Shown here piece by piece: positions 27,479 to 35,696 of a stretch of DNA of 36,961 nt. The DNA is from Pseudomonadota bacterium (GTDB lineage: Bacteria > Pseudomonadota > Gammaproteobacteria > Steroidobacterales > Steroidobacteraceae): NCBI GenBank assembly GCA_021779535.1, contig JAJYAM010000021.1, positions 1 to 36,961 of the forward strand, in the 5' to 3' direction. The notes under the pieces are model-generated. The model was not told the origin of the DNA. It did not search any database and saw only the letters and a program-made list of their open reading frames with translations. Numbering within the stretch: position 1 is the first letter of the stretch; each line of letters begins with the position of its first letter. Both the position numbers and the translations under genes were made by a program.

Positions 27479-28731
27479 GCGGCGGCCTCGACGGTCACGT
27501 TGGCTGCGGACCGCGTGACCGTGCGCACGACCTGGTCCCAGCCGCGGCCTGCAACGCTGGCCCGGGCCGCGCGCCCCATCGCGATACGCAGCGCCGGGTC
27601 CTCGACCAGACGGGCGATCGCGCGACGGCAATCCTCGGTGTCGTCCGGCGCGTACAGCAAGCCCGTCGTACCGTGCGCGATCAGGTCGCCGAGCTGACCG
27701 ACGCGCGGTGCGACGACCGGGCGGCCGCACGCGAGTGCCTCGACGACCTTGAGCGGCGAGAAATAGAAATTCCCGGCCGCGTGGTACGGCGCGACGACGA
27801 CGTCGATCGCGGCCGTCCAGGCGGGAATGTCCGCGTGCGGAATGCGCCCCACCAGCGCGACGCCGCCGCCGGCCGGCGACGCCGCCGCGCGCGCGCGCAA
27901 GCCCGCCAGTTCCGGGCCGTCGCCGACACCGAGCAGGCGCACCGCGGGATGCGTGGTCGCGAGGCTCTCGTAGACGTCGAAGAGCCGGTCGGTGCCATGC
28001 CACGGCTTGAAGCTGCCGACGAAGCCGAGCACGCACGCGTCGGCGTCCCAGCCGAAGCCGCTGCGGATGCGGTCCCGGCTCGCTTCAGCGGCCGCGAACC
28101 GGCCGAGGTCGACGCCGTTCGCAATCACTTGGACGTTCCGCGCCGGCGGCGTCGCGACCGAGCGCACGTAGCTCGCGACTCGCTCGGACACCGCGACCAC
28201 GGCGTCCGCGGCGCCGAACGACTCGGATTCCATTCGCCGCGCGAGGGTCTCGAGGACGAGACCACGGTACGCCTTCTGTTCATCCGCGAGCGGCGCGTTG
28301 ACTTCGAGGATCCGCGGACACTCGAGACGCGCGGCGAGCTCGGCGCCGGCGGACGAGAACAAGGCATGACGCTCGTAGATGAAGTCGGGCCGGAAATCGC
28401 GCGCCGCGAGCGAACCGAGCACCAGCGCCGCGAGCGACTGATCGTGGGCGAGGCGCGCCAGTTCGCGTCGCAGGACCGGCTCGCCGTCGACGGATCCGTC
28501 GATGCCGAGCCAGCGCCGCTGCGCCTCGATCGCTTGCGGCGTGTCGTCGCTCGGGAACTCCGCGATCCCTGCGGGCGGCGGCACGTTGCCCTCGCCCCGC
28601 CGGGTGCAGGCGATCAGGACCTCGTGGCCGAGATCCGCGGCCGCGCGCACGAACTCGCGCACGTGCACCGAGGCGCCTTTGTCGCCGAGCACGGGGATGC
28701 CCCGGTCGAAGTTCAAGTACAGAATTTTCAT
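27475..28731 (-). CDS. Glycosyltransferase, GT4 family
   Basis: 418 residues, GT-B fold. The N-terminal acceptor domain begins ILYLNFDRGIPVLGDKGAS, with the Gly-rich loop that also meets the donor phosphates. The C-terminal domain contains GFVGSFKPWHGTD, LVGRIPHADIPAW and the donor-binding EX7E-type segment LKVVEALACGRPVVAPRVG. It should transfer a nucleotide-sugar residue with retained anomeric configuration at the cytoplasmic membrane face. No signal peptide or membrane helix. The ATG at 28729-28731 overlaps the previous gene by 4 bases and its stop overlaps the ABC transporter. Donor and acceptor are unknown. Confidence 0.88.
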   Translation of the reverse strand: MKILYLNFDRGIPVLGDKGASVHVREFVRAAADLGHEVLIACTRRGEGNVPPPAGIAEFPSDDTPQAIEAQRRWLGIDGSVDGEPVLRRELARLAHDQSLAALVLGSLAARDFRPDFIYERHALFSSAGAELAARLECPRILEVNAPLADEQKAYRGLVLETLARRMESESFGAADAVVAVSERVASYVRSVATPPARNVQVIANGVDLGRFAAAEASRDRIRSGFGWDADACVLGFVGSFKPWHGTDRLFDVYESLATTHPAVRLLGVGDGPELAGLRARAAASPAGGGVALVGRIPHADIPAWTAAIDVVVAPYHAAGNFYFSPLKVVEALACGRPVVAPRVGQLGDLIAHGTTGLLYAPDDTEDCRRAIARLVEDPALRIAMGRAARASVAGRGWDQVVRTVTRSAANVTVEAAA

Positions 28732-30059
28732 TTCGCGACTTCCGGTACGGTGACGCCGACGTCGAGCGCGTGGTCGGGCGCGAGCGTCGGCGCCGCGCGA
28801 TGCGCGCTGCAGCACCCGGTCGTGATCAGGGCCTGCAGCGCTCGCGTGGTCTCCCACAGATCGAATTCACGGGTGAGCAGGTCCCGCGCGCTCGTCGCGA
28901 GCCGCTCGGCGAGCGCCCGGTCCTCGAGCAGGCGCTGCATCGCGGCGGCGAGCGCCGCGGGATCGCGCGACGGCGCGAGCAGCCCGGTCCGTTCGTGGCG
29001 CACCAATTCCGGGATCCCCGAGACGTCGGTCGCGACCACCGGTACGCCGACCGCCATCGCTTCGGCGATCACGTTCGGGATCCCGTCGCGATCGCCGTCC
29101 TCGGCGATGCGCGGCGCCAGCACGAACAGCTGCGCGCGCCGGTAATGCTCGATCAGATCCGCGTGCGTCATCGCCCCGCGCAGGGTCAACCGATCCTCCA
29201 GGTCGTGTCGTCGAATCTCCGCGGCCAGCGAATCCCGCAGCGGCCCCGAGCCCACGATCTCGCAGTCGAAATCGACGCCCTGGTCGCGCAGCGCCGCGCA
29301 CGCCGCGATCAGATCCTCGTGCCCTTTCTTCGGGACGAGGCGGCCGACGGCGAGGATCCGCGGCCGTGCGGCCGCGGCCGCCGACGGACGGCTCGGCGAC
29401 GCGGCGAACGCCCCGAGATCGATCCCGTGGTAGACGAGCCGGATCTTGCGTGGATCGATGCCCGGCGCCAGACGCCGCAGGTGGTCGGCGTTGTATCCGG
29501 TGCAGGTCGCCGTGAACTCCGCGGCCTGCAGGTGCCGGCGCAGCACGGCGGGCCGCGACAGATAGATGTCCTTGGCGTGCGCCGTGAAACTGAACGGAAT
29601 GCCCGACATCAGGTGGGCGAAGTGCGCAACCGCGGTCGGCGCGTTCGCGAAGTGCGCGTGGATGTGGCCGAGCCGTTCGCGACGACAAGTGTCGGCGACG
29701 ATACCGGCCCGTGCGAACTGCCGCCACAGCGACACCGGGTGGCGCGACGTGACGGTGCGCCGCAAGGCGGTCCCGAATGCACGCGCGTAGCGCAACGGCG
29801 CCGCGGCGATCATCGCCGCATGGGCGCGCGCGATCTCGCGCGCCCGGGCCGCGAAGCCGGTCGCCGGCGCGGTCACCGGCGCCCGCACCTCCGCGACCAT
29901 CGGGTGATGCGGTGGCGGTTCCGGCGGCAACAGGGAAAAGATGTGCAGGCGCACGCCGAGCCGTTCCATCGCCCGGATCTCGTTGAGGATGAACGTCTCG
30001 GTCAAGCGCGGATAACGCTTGAGCACGTAGGCGATCGGACGCCGTGCCTCGCCGTTCAT
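28728..30059 (-). CDS. Glycosyltransferase, GT4 family
   Basis: 443 residues, GT-B fold. The start IAYVLKRYPRLTETFILNEI is typical of GT4 enzymes of exopolysaccharide and colanic-acid-like (WcaL/AmsK) clusters. HIHAHFANAPTAVA and FSFTAHAKDIY follow in the acceptor domain. The donor domain has ILAVGRLVPKKGHEDLI and the NVIAEAMAVGVPVVATDV segment with the conserved Glu. The last 30 residues are variable. ATG 30057-30059 overlaps the stop of the preceding gene by 4 bases, and its stop overlaps the following gene the same way. Probably adds a neutral sugar to a growing lipid-linked chain at the inner membrane; the sugar is not predictable. Confidence 0.88.
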   Translation of the reverse strand: MNGEARRPIAYVLKRYPRLTETFILNEIRAMERLGVRLHIFSLLPPEPPPHHPMVAEVRAPVTAPATGFAARAREIARAHAAMIAAAPLRYARAFGTALRRTVTSRHPVSLWRQFARAGIVADTCRRERLGHIHAHFANAPTAVAHFAHLMSGIPFSFTAHAKDIYLSRPAVLRRHLQAAEFTATCTGYNADHLRRLAPGIDPRKIRLVYHGIDLGAFAASPSRPSAAAAARPRILAVGRLVPKKGHEDLIAACAALRDQGVDFDCEIVGSGPLRDSLAAEIRRHDLEDRLTLRGAMTHADLIEHYRRAQLFVLAPRIAEDGDRDGIPNVIAEAMAVGVPVVATDVSGIPELVRHERTGLLAPSRDPAALAAAMQRLLEDRALAERLATSARDLLTREFDLWETTRALQALITTGCCSAHRAAPTLAPDHALDVGVTVPEVAK

Positions 30060-31369
30060 GCGACACCGCGAACGCGCGAACGCCCGCCGTCCGCCGCGAC
30101 GACGTCGAGCTCGGCGACGACCCGGTCGGCCCCCTGCAGATCGACCGCATCCCAGAGCCGATCGTCCGGCGGCGGCGCGGCAAGCACGGCCGGAACGAGG
30201 GTCGCGAGCGAGTCGGCGAGGTCCGGTCCCGGCTCTGCGTAAGCGCACAGCCCGAGGTTCGCCAGCAGCTTCGCGCGCAGCCGTTGTTCCTCACGCGGCG
30301 CGCTGCGGGGCACGAGGATCGCCTTCTTGCGGGCCGCGAGCAACTCGACGCTGGTGTTGTAGCCGGCCATCGATACGACCAAGTCGGCGTGGCGGATGCT
30401 CGGGACCAGGTCGGTCGTGTACGCGACGATTTCGACGTCGTCGCGACCGGCCGTGGCCGCGTGCAGCTCCGCGCTCTGGTCGGCGGGCATCAAGGGGCCG
30501 GTCACGATCACGGTATGGACGTCGGGCGTGCGCTGCGCACGCAGCGCGCGAAGGTAGGCACGCATCAGGAACTGCCCGTCGCCGCCGCCGCCCGCGGTGA
30601 CCAGCACGACGGATCGGCCGGCGGCGCGCGCGGGATTCCAGCACACCGCACCGTTCGCACGGCCGTGCAACTGCTCGAAACGGCTCCGACCCACGACGTA
30701 CCCACAGTACTTCACGCGTTGCGCGAGCGCCGCGGTCATCCCGTAGCCGGCGACGACGTCGAACAGCCGTTCGCTGCCGTAGACGAACACGTCGTCGTAT
30801 GCGTGCTCGATCAACGAGGGAATTTCCTGTTCTTCCCAGACCCGGCGCACCGTCGCCGGGTCGTCCAGGATGTCGCGCAGCCCGAGCACGGTGCGCGTCT
30901 GCGGCAATTCGTTACGGATCAACGCGAGCGTCGACAGAAGTTCGCCGTTCATGCCGGCGGGCGCATGGTCCACGAGGAAGACGTCGGGTCGCTCCTCCTC
31001 GACCAATTTCAGGATCAAGGCTTCACGGTACCCCTTGGTCAGTCCGAACGGCTGCCCCGACTGCCGCGAGGCGTACCGCTCGGCACCGGTCTTCACCACC
31101 GGCGGCAACGGCTGGACGCGAAGTCCCGGTGGCAGATTCCATTGACGGATCACCGGGGAGCCGGTCAGCAGCGAGACGCTGAAACGACCGCCGCTGCGCA
31201 GCAACTGATCCGCGATCGCGAGATTGCGCCGCAGATGTCCCAGACCGAACGTGTCGTGGGAATAGAGACAGACCTTGATCGCCCCATCGGCGGCATCGTG
31301 GCCACCGTGAATTTTCTGTGCGCTGAAGCCGCGCTCTCGCGAAGGCAGGGGTCTCAGAAGTGAATCCAT
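30056..31369 (-). CDS. MurG-like glycosyltransferase (COG4671-type predicted glycosyltransferase)
   Basis: 437 residues. After a 31-residue N-terminal extension the GT-B domain starts KVCLYSHDTFGLGHLRRNLA (from residue 32), the signature of a group annotated only as predicted glycosyltransferases. VTAGGGGDGQFLM opens the C-terminal domain and VSMAGYNTSVELLAARKKA is the donor-site segment comparable to MurG. ATG 31367-31369 is supported by GGGTGAT just upstream, although a later start near the first conserved strand would fit the family better and no such codon exists. It is the first gene of the seven-gene glycan operon and may add the first sugar to a lipid; this is inferred from position. 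Confidence 0.82.
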   Translation of the reverse strand: MDSLLRPLPSRERGFSAQKIHGGHDAADGAIKVCLYSHDTFGLGHLRRNLAIADQLLRSGGRFSVSLLTGSPVIRQWNLPPGLRVQPLPPVVKTGAERYASRQSGQPFGLTKGYREALILKLVEEERPDVFLVDHAPAGMNGELLSTLALIRNELPQTRTVLGLRDILDDPATVRRVWEEQEIPSLIEHAYDDVFVYGSERLFDVVAGYGMTAALAQRVKYCGYVVGRSRFEQLHGRANGAVCWNPARAAGRSVVLVTAGGGGDGQFLMRAYLRALRAQRTPDVHTVIVTGPLMPADQSAELHAATAGRDDVEIVAYTTDLVPSIRHADLVVSMAGYNTSVELLAARKKAILVPRSAPREEQRLRAKLLANLGLCAYAEPGPDLADSLATLVPAVLAAPPPDDRLWDAVDLQGADRVVAELDVVAADGGRSRVRGVA

Positions 31370-31394
31370 GCATCACCCGTCGGTTGAGGAATCG

Positions 31395-31484
31395 TCATAG
31401 GCCGCCGTCTCTTGTCGCCGTTCGCCGACACATTTCGTCCGATTGGCACCACGCTCCGCCTGAGATCCGCGTGTTCGTGTCCAT
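31395..31484 (-). CDS. Possible 29-residue leader peptide upstream of the glycan operon
   Basis: A short reading frame starts at ATG 31482-31484, nine bases after a perfect GGAGG, and ends with TGA at 31395-31397, 25 bases before the first glycosyltransferase gene. The peptide (MDTNTRISGGAWCQSDEMCR then nine more residues) has no recognised family. It uses codons that are rare in the surrounding genes (AGA, CTA, ACA, TCA), which argues against it being a conserved protein but not against a regulatory leader. The good ribosome site is the only support. Confidence 0.22.
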   Translation of the reverse strand: MDTNTRISGGAWCQSDEMCRRTATRDGGL

Positions 31485-31528
31485 GAGACGGGACCTCCGC
31501 CCTAAATCAATCGGCGAAAGCTGAGAAT

Positions 31529-31559
31529 GTCGCCCGACCGGCGACTAAGGCCGGGCGAC
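31529..31559 (-). terminator. Hairpin after the TonB-receptor gene
   Basis: GTCGCCCG and CGGGCGAC (31529-31536 and 31552-31559) form a perfect 8-bp stem with a 15-base loop, 8 bases beyond the stop of the receptor gene. On the minus strand it is followed by ATTCTCAGC, with no real T-run, so it is at best a weak intrinsic terminator or an RNA 3'-end stabiliser. Placement at the end of the sigma-FecR-receptor operon supports the reading. Confidence 0.45.
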
Positions 31560-31567
31560 GGTGGGGC

Positions 31568-33937
31568 TCAGTAGTGCCAGCGCACGCCGAGAATCGGCGT
31601 CAGGTTGAGCCACGGCGAGCGGCTCTCGACGAGACGGTAGGTGCCGGACGCCGAACGCAGCACCGCGTAGCTGCGGCAGCACGTCACGTGCGAATCGGTG
31701 AGGTCGTAGACGTCGAGGAATGCCTGCAGCATGCCGCGCCCGAGGCGGTGCTGCCACCCGATGCGCGCATCGACGGAGAGGAAATTGCCGAGCCGGGCGC
31801 TGTTGAGCGGCGCGAATCCGAAGGCGACGCCGCTCGGGTCGGTCCAGCTCGTGCGCGAGGCGAGCAATGGCGTGTATGGCCAGCCGGTGTGCCACACCGC
31901 CGACACGGCGGCGCGAACCGCCTCGTGCCGCCACGCAGCGTCGATCTTGACGGCATTGGGCTGGTCCCAGGCCCGCGGCACCCAGCCACCGGCGACGTAG
32001 TCCAGGGCGCGCGACCAGACGTAGGATACGGAGCCGCTGAACGGGCGCTCACGGTCGGTGGTGAGGCTGAGCTCGACGCCGTACATGCGTGAGCGCGCGG
32101 AGAGCACGTTGACGCGATCGACCGCGAGTTCCGGCAGGAGCGCGAACGGTGAGAACACGTAGGTCGACTCCGAGTGCGGAGTGCCTTCGTTCTTGTAGTA
32201 CCCTTCGGCGCGCACGGTCCACGCGTGCGGCAGCAGCCGCTCGAAGCTCAAATCCGTCTGCGTGATCCGCCGTACCGTCTGCGGAACGATCGAGCCCGCG
32301 ACCACGCGCGGATCGAAGACGTCAGCCTGTGATTCCTGGCCCCAGCCGAGGCGCAACGTCGATGCGGCGGAGAGGCGTTCCCGGAGATTCGCGCGCACGC
32401 TCCATTGCGCATCGGCGCGCAGGCCGCTGAATTTTCGCAGGTCGCGACGCACCCCGAGGTCGGCGATCAAGCGGCGCGTCGCGCGCCATCGCACCGACCC
32501 ATACGCCGACCAGGTCATCGCATGCGTCGCGACGTTCTCGTCGGCGATCGAGATGGCGTTCGGTTGCAGGCCCGGCGCGAACGGCGCCAAGAACGCGGCA
32601 TAGCCGGATGAATCGTCGATCAGGTTAGCGACGGTCGCCTGCGCGCCGGCGTGCCAGGCCCAGCGCGTCGACGCCGCGCCGCGCAGCTCGTCGCGCAGCG
32701 TGTAGACCGCGTGCCAGCTGTGCTCCTGGAGTTGCCCCGTGACGATGTAGGGTTCCGTCACGCTGCCGTTCACGTTTTCGTGCGAGTCCTCCGACGAGAG
32801 CAGCGTGACGTTCTGCAATCGCGCGCCGAACCGATGTTCGAGCCGCAACCACGCGTAGAACTCTCCGCCGTTCACGGCCTTGTTCTGGGCATTCTCGGTC
32901 GAGAAGTACTTGCGGCGATCGTCGATCGCGAGCGTCCCGGCGGCGAGCGAGGTCCGGGCGTCGAATCGCCACGTCGCGTGCACGATCATGTCGTTCAGGG
33001 TCGGTGCGCCGACCCGGGTCTCGATCCAGCCGACCGGCGCGAACTCGTTCTGCATCCGCAAGTCCGCGAACACCGTTCCGCGCCCGGCTCCGAACACGGT
33101 TCCCGCCATCGCACTCGCCCCCTGCTCGGAGGCTTGGAGGTCGACGGTCGTGCGATGAATGCGCCGTGGCGCGATGTCGACGACGCCGCCGATCTGGTCA
33201 CCGAACTTGACCGGCGCGACTCCCGTCCAGGACGTGACCGAATTGACCGCGGCCGGATCGACGGGACTGAACAGGCTCTGCAGCTCCTTCAGATGATACG
33301 GCTGGTTCAGCGTGACGCCGTCGTAGCGGAACAGGATCTCGTCGTCGCGGCTGCCGCGCACGTGGGTCCGCGCGGTGTATCCGGCGACCGCGGTTCCCGG
33401 GATGACCTGCAGCGCGCGGACCGCGTCGTTGTGGGTCTCGGGGGAGTTCTCGAGCGCATGCCGGCCGGTGGTCGTTCCACCGATCGGGCTCGATCGATAG
33501 CGGCTGGTCTGCACCACGACCTGTTCGAGGGGTTCCTCGAGCGTCGTTGGCGCAGCGGCGCGCGTGCGCGCTCGCTCGGCGCGGACGATCACGTACCCGC
33601 CGCCGCGCAACGGTCGTGCCGCGAGGCCGAGCGGGGCGAGCAGTGAATGCAGACGCGCGTCCACCGTCGACCCGGTGACCGGACCACGGGCCCGCAGCCC
33701 CGGCGGTACGAGTTGCGAACTGTAGATGAGACGCACGCCCGCGCGCTGGAACGCGGTGAGCACGTGGGTCACGAGCGGCGGTTCGCGGATCCCGGCCTGG
33801 GCTCGCGGCGCGCGCGCGAGGCACGCGCTCACCGCGAGGATCGCGGCGATCGCGACGCACGACCGCCGCGGGAAACGCCCGCGGATCGTCTCAGTTCCCG
33901 TTCGCCGGGGCGCCGCGAAGCCTGATACGTAATTCAC
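31568..33937 (-). CDS. TonB-dependent outer-membrane receptor with N-terminal STN signalling domain
   Basis: 789 residues. A signal peptide (core VAIAAILAVSACLARA) is followed by an STN domain (about 55-118, LTAFQRAGVRLIYSSQLV to GGYVIVRAE), a TonB-box-like PLEQVVVQ, the plug (DAVRALQVIPGTAVAGYT, HVRGSRDDEILFRYDGV) and a 22-strand-type barrel ending GVRWHY. STN domains let receptors signal to a FecR anti-sigma partner. The start is GTG 33935-33937, inside the end of the FecR gene by 47 bases; no ribosome site is visible and no ATG is in frame, so the start is the least certain part. It is the last gene of the sigma-FecR-receptor operon. The ligand is unknown. Confidence 0.9.
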   Translation of the reverse strand: MNYVSGFAAPRRTGTETIRGRFPRRSCVAIAAILAVSACLARAPRAQAGIREPPLVTHVLTAFQRAGVRLIYSSQLVPPGLRARGPVTGSTVDARLHSLLAPLGLAARPLRGGGYVIVRAERARTRAAAPTTLEEPLEQVVVQTSRYRSSPIGGTTTGRHALENSPETHNDAVRALQVIPGTAVAGYTARTHVRGSRDDEILFRYDGVTLNQPYHLKELQSLFSPVDPAAVNSVTSWTGVAPVKFGDQIGGVVDIAPRRIHRTTVDLQASEQGASAMAGTVFGAGRGTVFADLRMQNEFAPVGWIETRVGAPTLNDMIVHATWRFDARTSLAAGTLAIDDRRKYFSTENAQNKAVNGGEFYAWLRLEHRFGARLQNVTLLSSEDSHENVNGSVTEPYIVTGQLQEHSWHAVYTLRDELRGAASTRWAWHAGAQATVANLIDDSSGYAAFLAPFAPGLQPNAISIADENVATHAMTWSAYGSVRWRATRRLIADLGVRRDLRKFSGLRADAQWSVRANLRERLSAASTLRLGWGQESQADVFDPRVVAGSIVPQTVRRITQTDLSFERLLPHAWTVRAEGYYKNEGTPHSESTYVFSPFALLPELAVDRVNVLSARSRMYGVELSLTTDRERPFSGSVSYVWSRALDYVAGGWVPRAWDQPNAVKIDAAWRHEAVRAAVSAVWHTGWPYTPLLASRTSWTDPSGVAFGFAPLNSARLGNFLSVDARIGWQHRLGRGMLQAFLDVYDLTDSHVTCCRSYAVLRSASGTYRLVESRSPWLNLTPILGVRWHY

Positions 33938-34910
33938 CAGGCGATTTCATATCATATTGCAGGCTCGTCGTCGCCATCACCGCGGCGAGCGCTTCGGTCG
34001 GCGTGAGGCCCGCGATGCTGCCTGACAACCGCGTCTGGTCGATCGCGGCCTGCGTCGCCGAGCCCTGCAGCTCGAGCGTGCGTCCGGTCTCGCGCGCGTA
34101 CCACGCGAGGAACTCCGATAGCGGGCGGCCATCGATCGGGAAATCGGGTGTCAAAGTGTTCACCCAGGCCCAACTGCGGCCATACGGGCTGATCGCCATC
34201 CGTTCCATCGCACCGCCCCGATACACCGCGGCCCCCTGACCGCGCTCCAGCGTCTCGCCGCGGCCGCTGCGCTCTTTCACGTTCACGCGGCCGCTGCGCA
34301 CGCTGACCCACATCGAAGACGAGTGCACCACGACCTGGAACTGCGTGCCGAGGTGGCTGACGCGACCGAACGGGGTATCGACCACCAATGCGTCGTGCGC
34401 GACGCCCTCGGGACCGCTGTCGACGTAGATCCGTCCGTGGGTGAGCTGGACGTGCCCCGGACGCTCGAGATCGAGCACCGTGCCGGGGCCGACCCGCAGA
34501 TCGATCGACGAAGCCGTCAGCAACAGGTACCCGCTCGCACCGGTGCGCACGGTCGTGCCGGCGTCGAGCCGGCTGCCGGCGACGATCGGACCTCGGTCGC
34601 TCGCGGATGTGAGATGCACGGCACCTCGCGCGGCGACGAGCGTTCCGACCGGTATCGGCGCCTCGCCCGGCCCGCCGCGAAGGCCGAACCACCCCAAGCC
34701 GACCGCGGTGGCGACGACGGCGGCCGCCGCGGCCCAGCGGAATGCACGCCGCGCCCGGCGCCTGCCGGTCTCTTGCCGCCACACTTGCTCGACGGCCGCC
34801 CGCACCGATGCGCGCGCGGCCCCATCCGGCGCCGGCCGCCGACCGGCGGCTGCGATCAGCCGCGCGATGTCGTCGGGCTCGACGCGATCCTTGTCCCCAT
34901 TCGATCGCAT
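33891..34910 (-). CDS. FecR-type anti-sigma factor with C-terminal STN-like domain
   Basis: 339 residues. The N-terminal cytoplasmic part (about 1-57) is short and basic, then one membrane helix (WAAAAAVVATAVGLGWFGL, about 57-76). The periplasmic FecR domain spans about 95-200 (GAVHLTS, DAGTTVRTGASGYLLL, DTPFGRVSHLGTQFQVVV). The C-terminus (about 250-335, FPIDGRPLSEFLAWYARETG) is STN-like. FecR proteins hold an ECF sigma factor at the membrane until the receptor signals. ATG 34908-34910 shares its A with the sigma-gene stop (TGATG) and has GGGGAG upstream; a GTG one codon earlier is also possible. Its last 47 bases overlap the receptor gene. Confidence 0.9.
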   Translation of the reverse strand: MRSNGDKDRVEPDDIARLIAAAGRRPAPDGAARASVRAAVEQVWRQETGRRRARRAFRWAAAAAVVATAVGLGWFGLRGGPGEAPIPVGTLVAARGAVHLTSASDRGPIVAGSRLDAGTTVRTGASGYLLLTASSIDLRVGPGTVLDLERPGHVQLTHGRIYVDSGPEGVAHDALVVDTPFGRVSHLGTQFQVVVHSSSMWVSVRSGRVNVKERSGRGETLERGQGAAVYRGGAMERMAISPYGRSWAWVNTLTPDFPIDGRPLSEFLAWYARETGRTLELQGSATQAAIDQTRLSGSIAGLTPTEALAAVMATTSLQYDMKSPGELRIRLRGAPANGN

Positions 34911-35515
34911 CACTTTGCGCTCCCCAGATTCGGCAGCAGGGTGTTCCCGATGTCGCGAAAGGCGTTACGGGCACGCGCGAGCAAGGACTGCACCGTGATC
35001 GCGGTAACCCCGAGACGCTCGGCGATCGCGTCCACCGAAAGATCCTCGAGGTACTTGAGTTCCAGCACTTGCGCGTAGCGGCTCGGCAGGTAGTCGAGCG
35101 CCGCGTGCACCGCGGCCGTCAGATCCTCTCGCTGCCGCTGCGCTTCCGGTTCCGCTTCGGCGTTGGCCGGGATCGACTCCAGGCTCGCGCGAACCTGCGG
35201 ATCGTCCTCGATCTCGACCAGGCGATGCACGTAAGAGGCCTCCCGCGCCGCCTTGGCCACGTGGTCCGCGAGCTCGCGCCGCGCAATCTGGCAAAGCCAG
35301 GTGAACAGGCTTGCTTCGCCGCGATAGGTCTCGAGACGGCGCACGCCGCGGCTCAGCGCCGCCTGGACGATATCCCTGGCCGCCTCCTCGTCGCCGTTCA
35401 GCCGGCGCAGGATGAAACGGAACAGTCGCGGGAAATAGTCGTCGAAGAAGGCGCGGAACGCCGCCTCGTCCCTCGACAACAAGCGGCCCACGAGTGCCAA
35501 GTCTTCCGTCTGCAT
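34910..35515 (-). CDS. ECF-family RNA polymerase sigma factor
   Basis: 201 residues. Region 2 is in the first 95 residues (AFRAFFDDYFPRLFRFILRR, DEEAARDIVQAAL, ASLFTWLCQIARRELADHV) and region 4 near 135-190 (LDYLPSRYAQVLELKYLEDL, then the helix-turn-helix VDAIAERLGVTAITVQSLLA). A long acidic linker joins them. It directs polymerase to a small regulon, probably including its own operon, when released by the FecR partner encoded next. ATG 35513-35515 is preceded by GAGGGAG, but the spacing of about 13 bases is long. The gene opens a three-gene, overlapping operon. Confidence 0.93.
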   Translation of the reverse strand: MQTEDLALVGRLLSRDEAAFRAFFDDYFPRLFRFILRRLNGDEEAARDIVQAALSRGVRRLETYRGEASLFTWLCQIARRELADHVAKAAREASYVHRLVEIEDDPQVRASLESIPANAEAEPEAQRQREDLTAAVHAALDYLPSRYAQVLELKYLEDLSVDAIAERLGVTAITVQSLLARARNAFRDIGNTLLPNLGSAK

Positions 35516-35696
35516 CGTCAGAATCGTTCTCCCTCGATCGTTATGCCCGTTCGACGGCTCGACACGCCCCGATCAATCGCGCCGAGAGCACTTTTTTGAG
35601 AAATTTTCGGATCTTACGCGTTACGGCCCGGGCTCGGGCCGTCCGTGGGTGCTCGAGTCCCACAGGAGGACCCTCGTCCGCCGCCCGCATCGACGG
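35516..35696 (-). promoter_or_regulatory. Regulatory gap upstream of the ECF sigma gene, with AT-rich block and hairpin
   Basis: This 181-base gap contains the most AT-rich short stretch of the right half of the window: ACTTTTTTGAGAAATTTTCG on the plus strand (35590-35609), about 75-95 bases before the sigma start. Such A/T tracts often lie upstream of ECF operons as promoter elements, but no ECF-type -35/-10 pair was firmly recognised. A perfect 7-bp hairpin, ACGGCCC/GGGCCGT (35623-35642, 6-base loop), lies just after the amidohydrolase gene and may end its transcript, although no T-run follows it closely. Confidence 0.4.
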
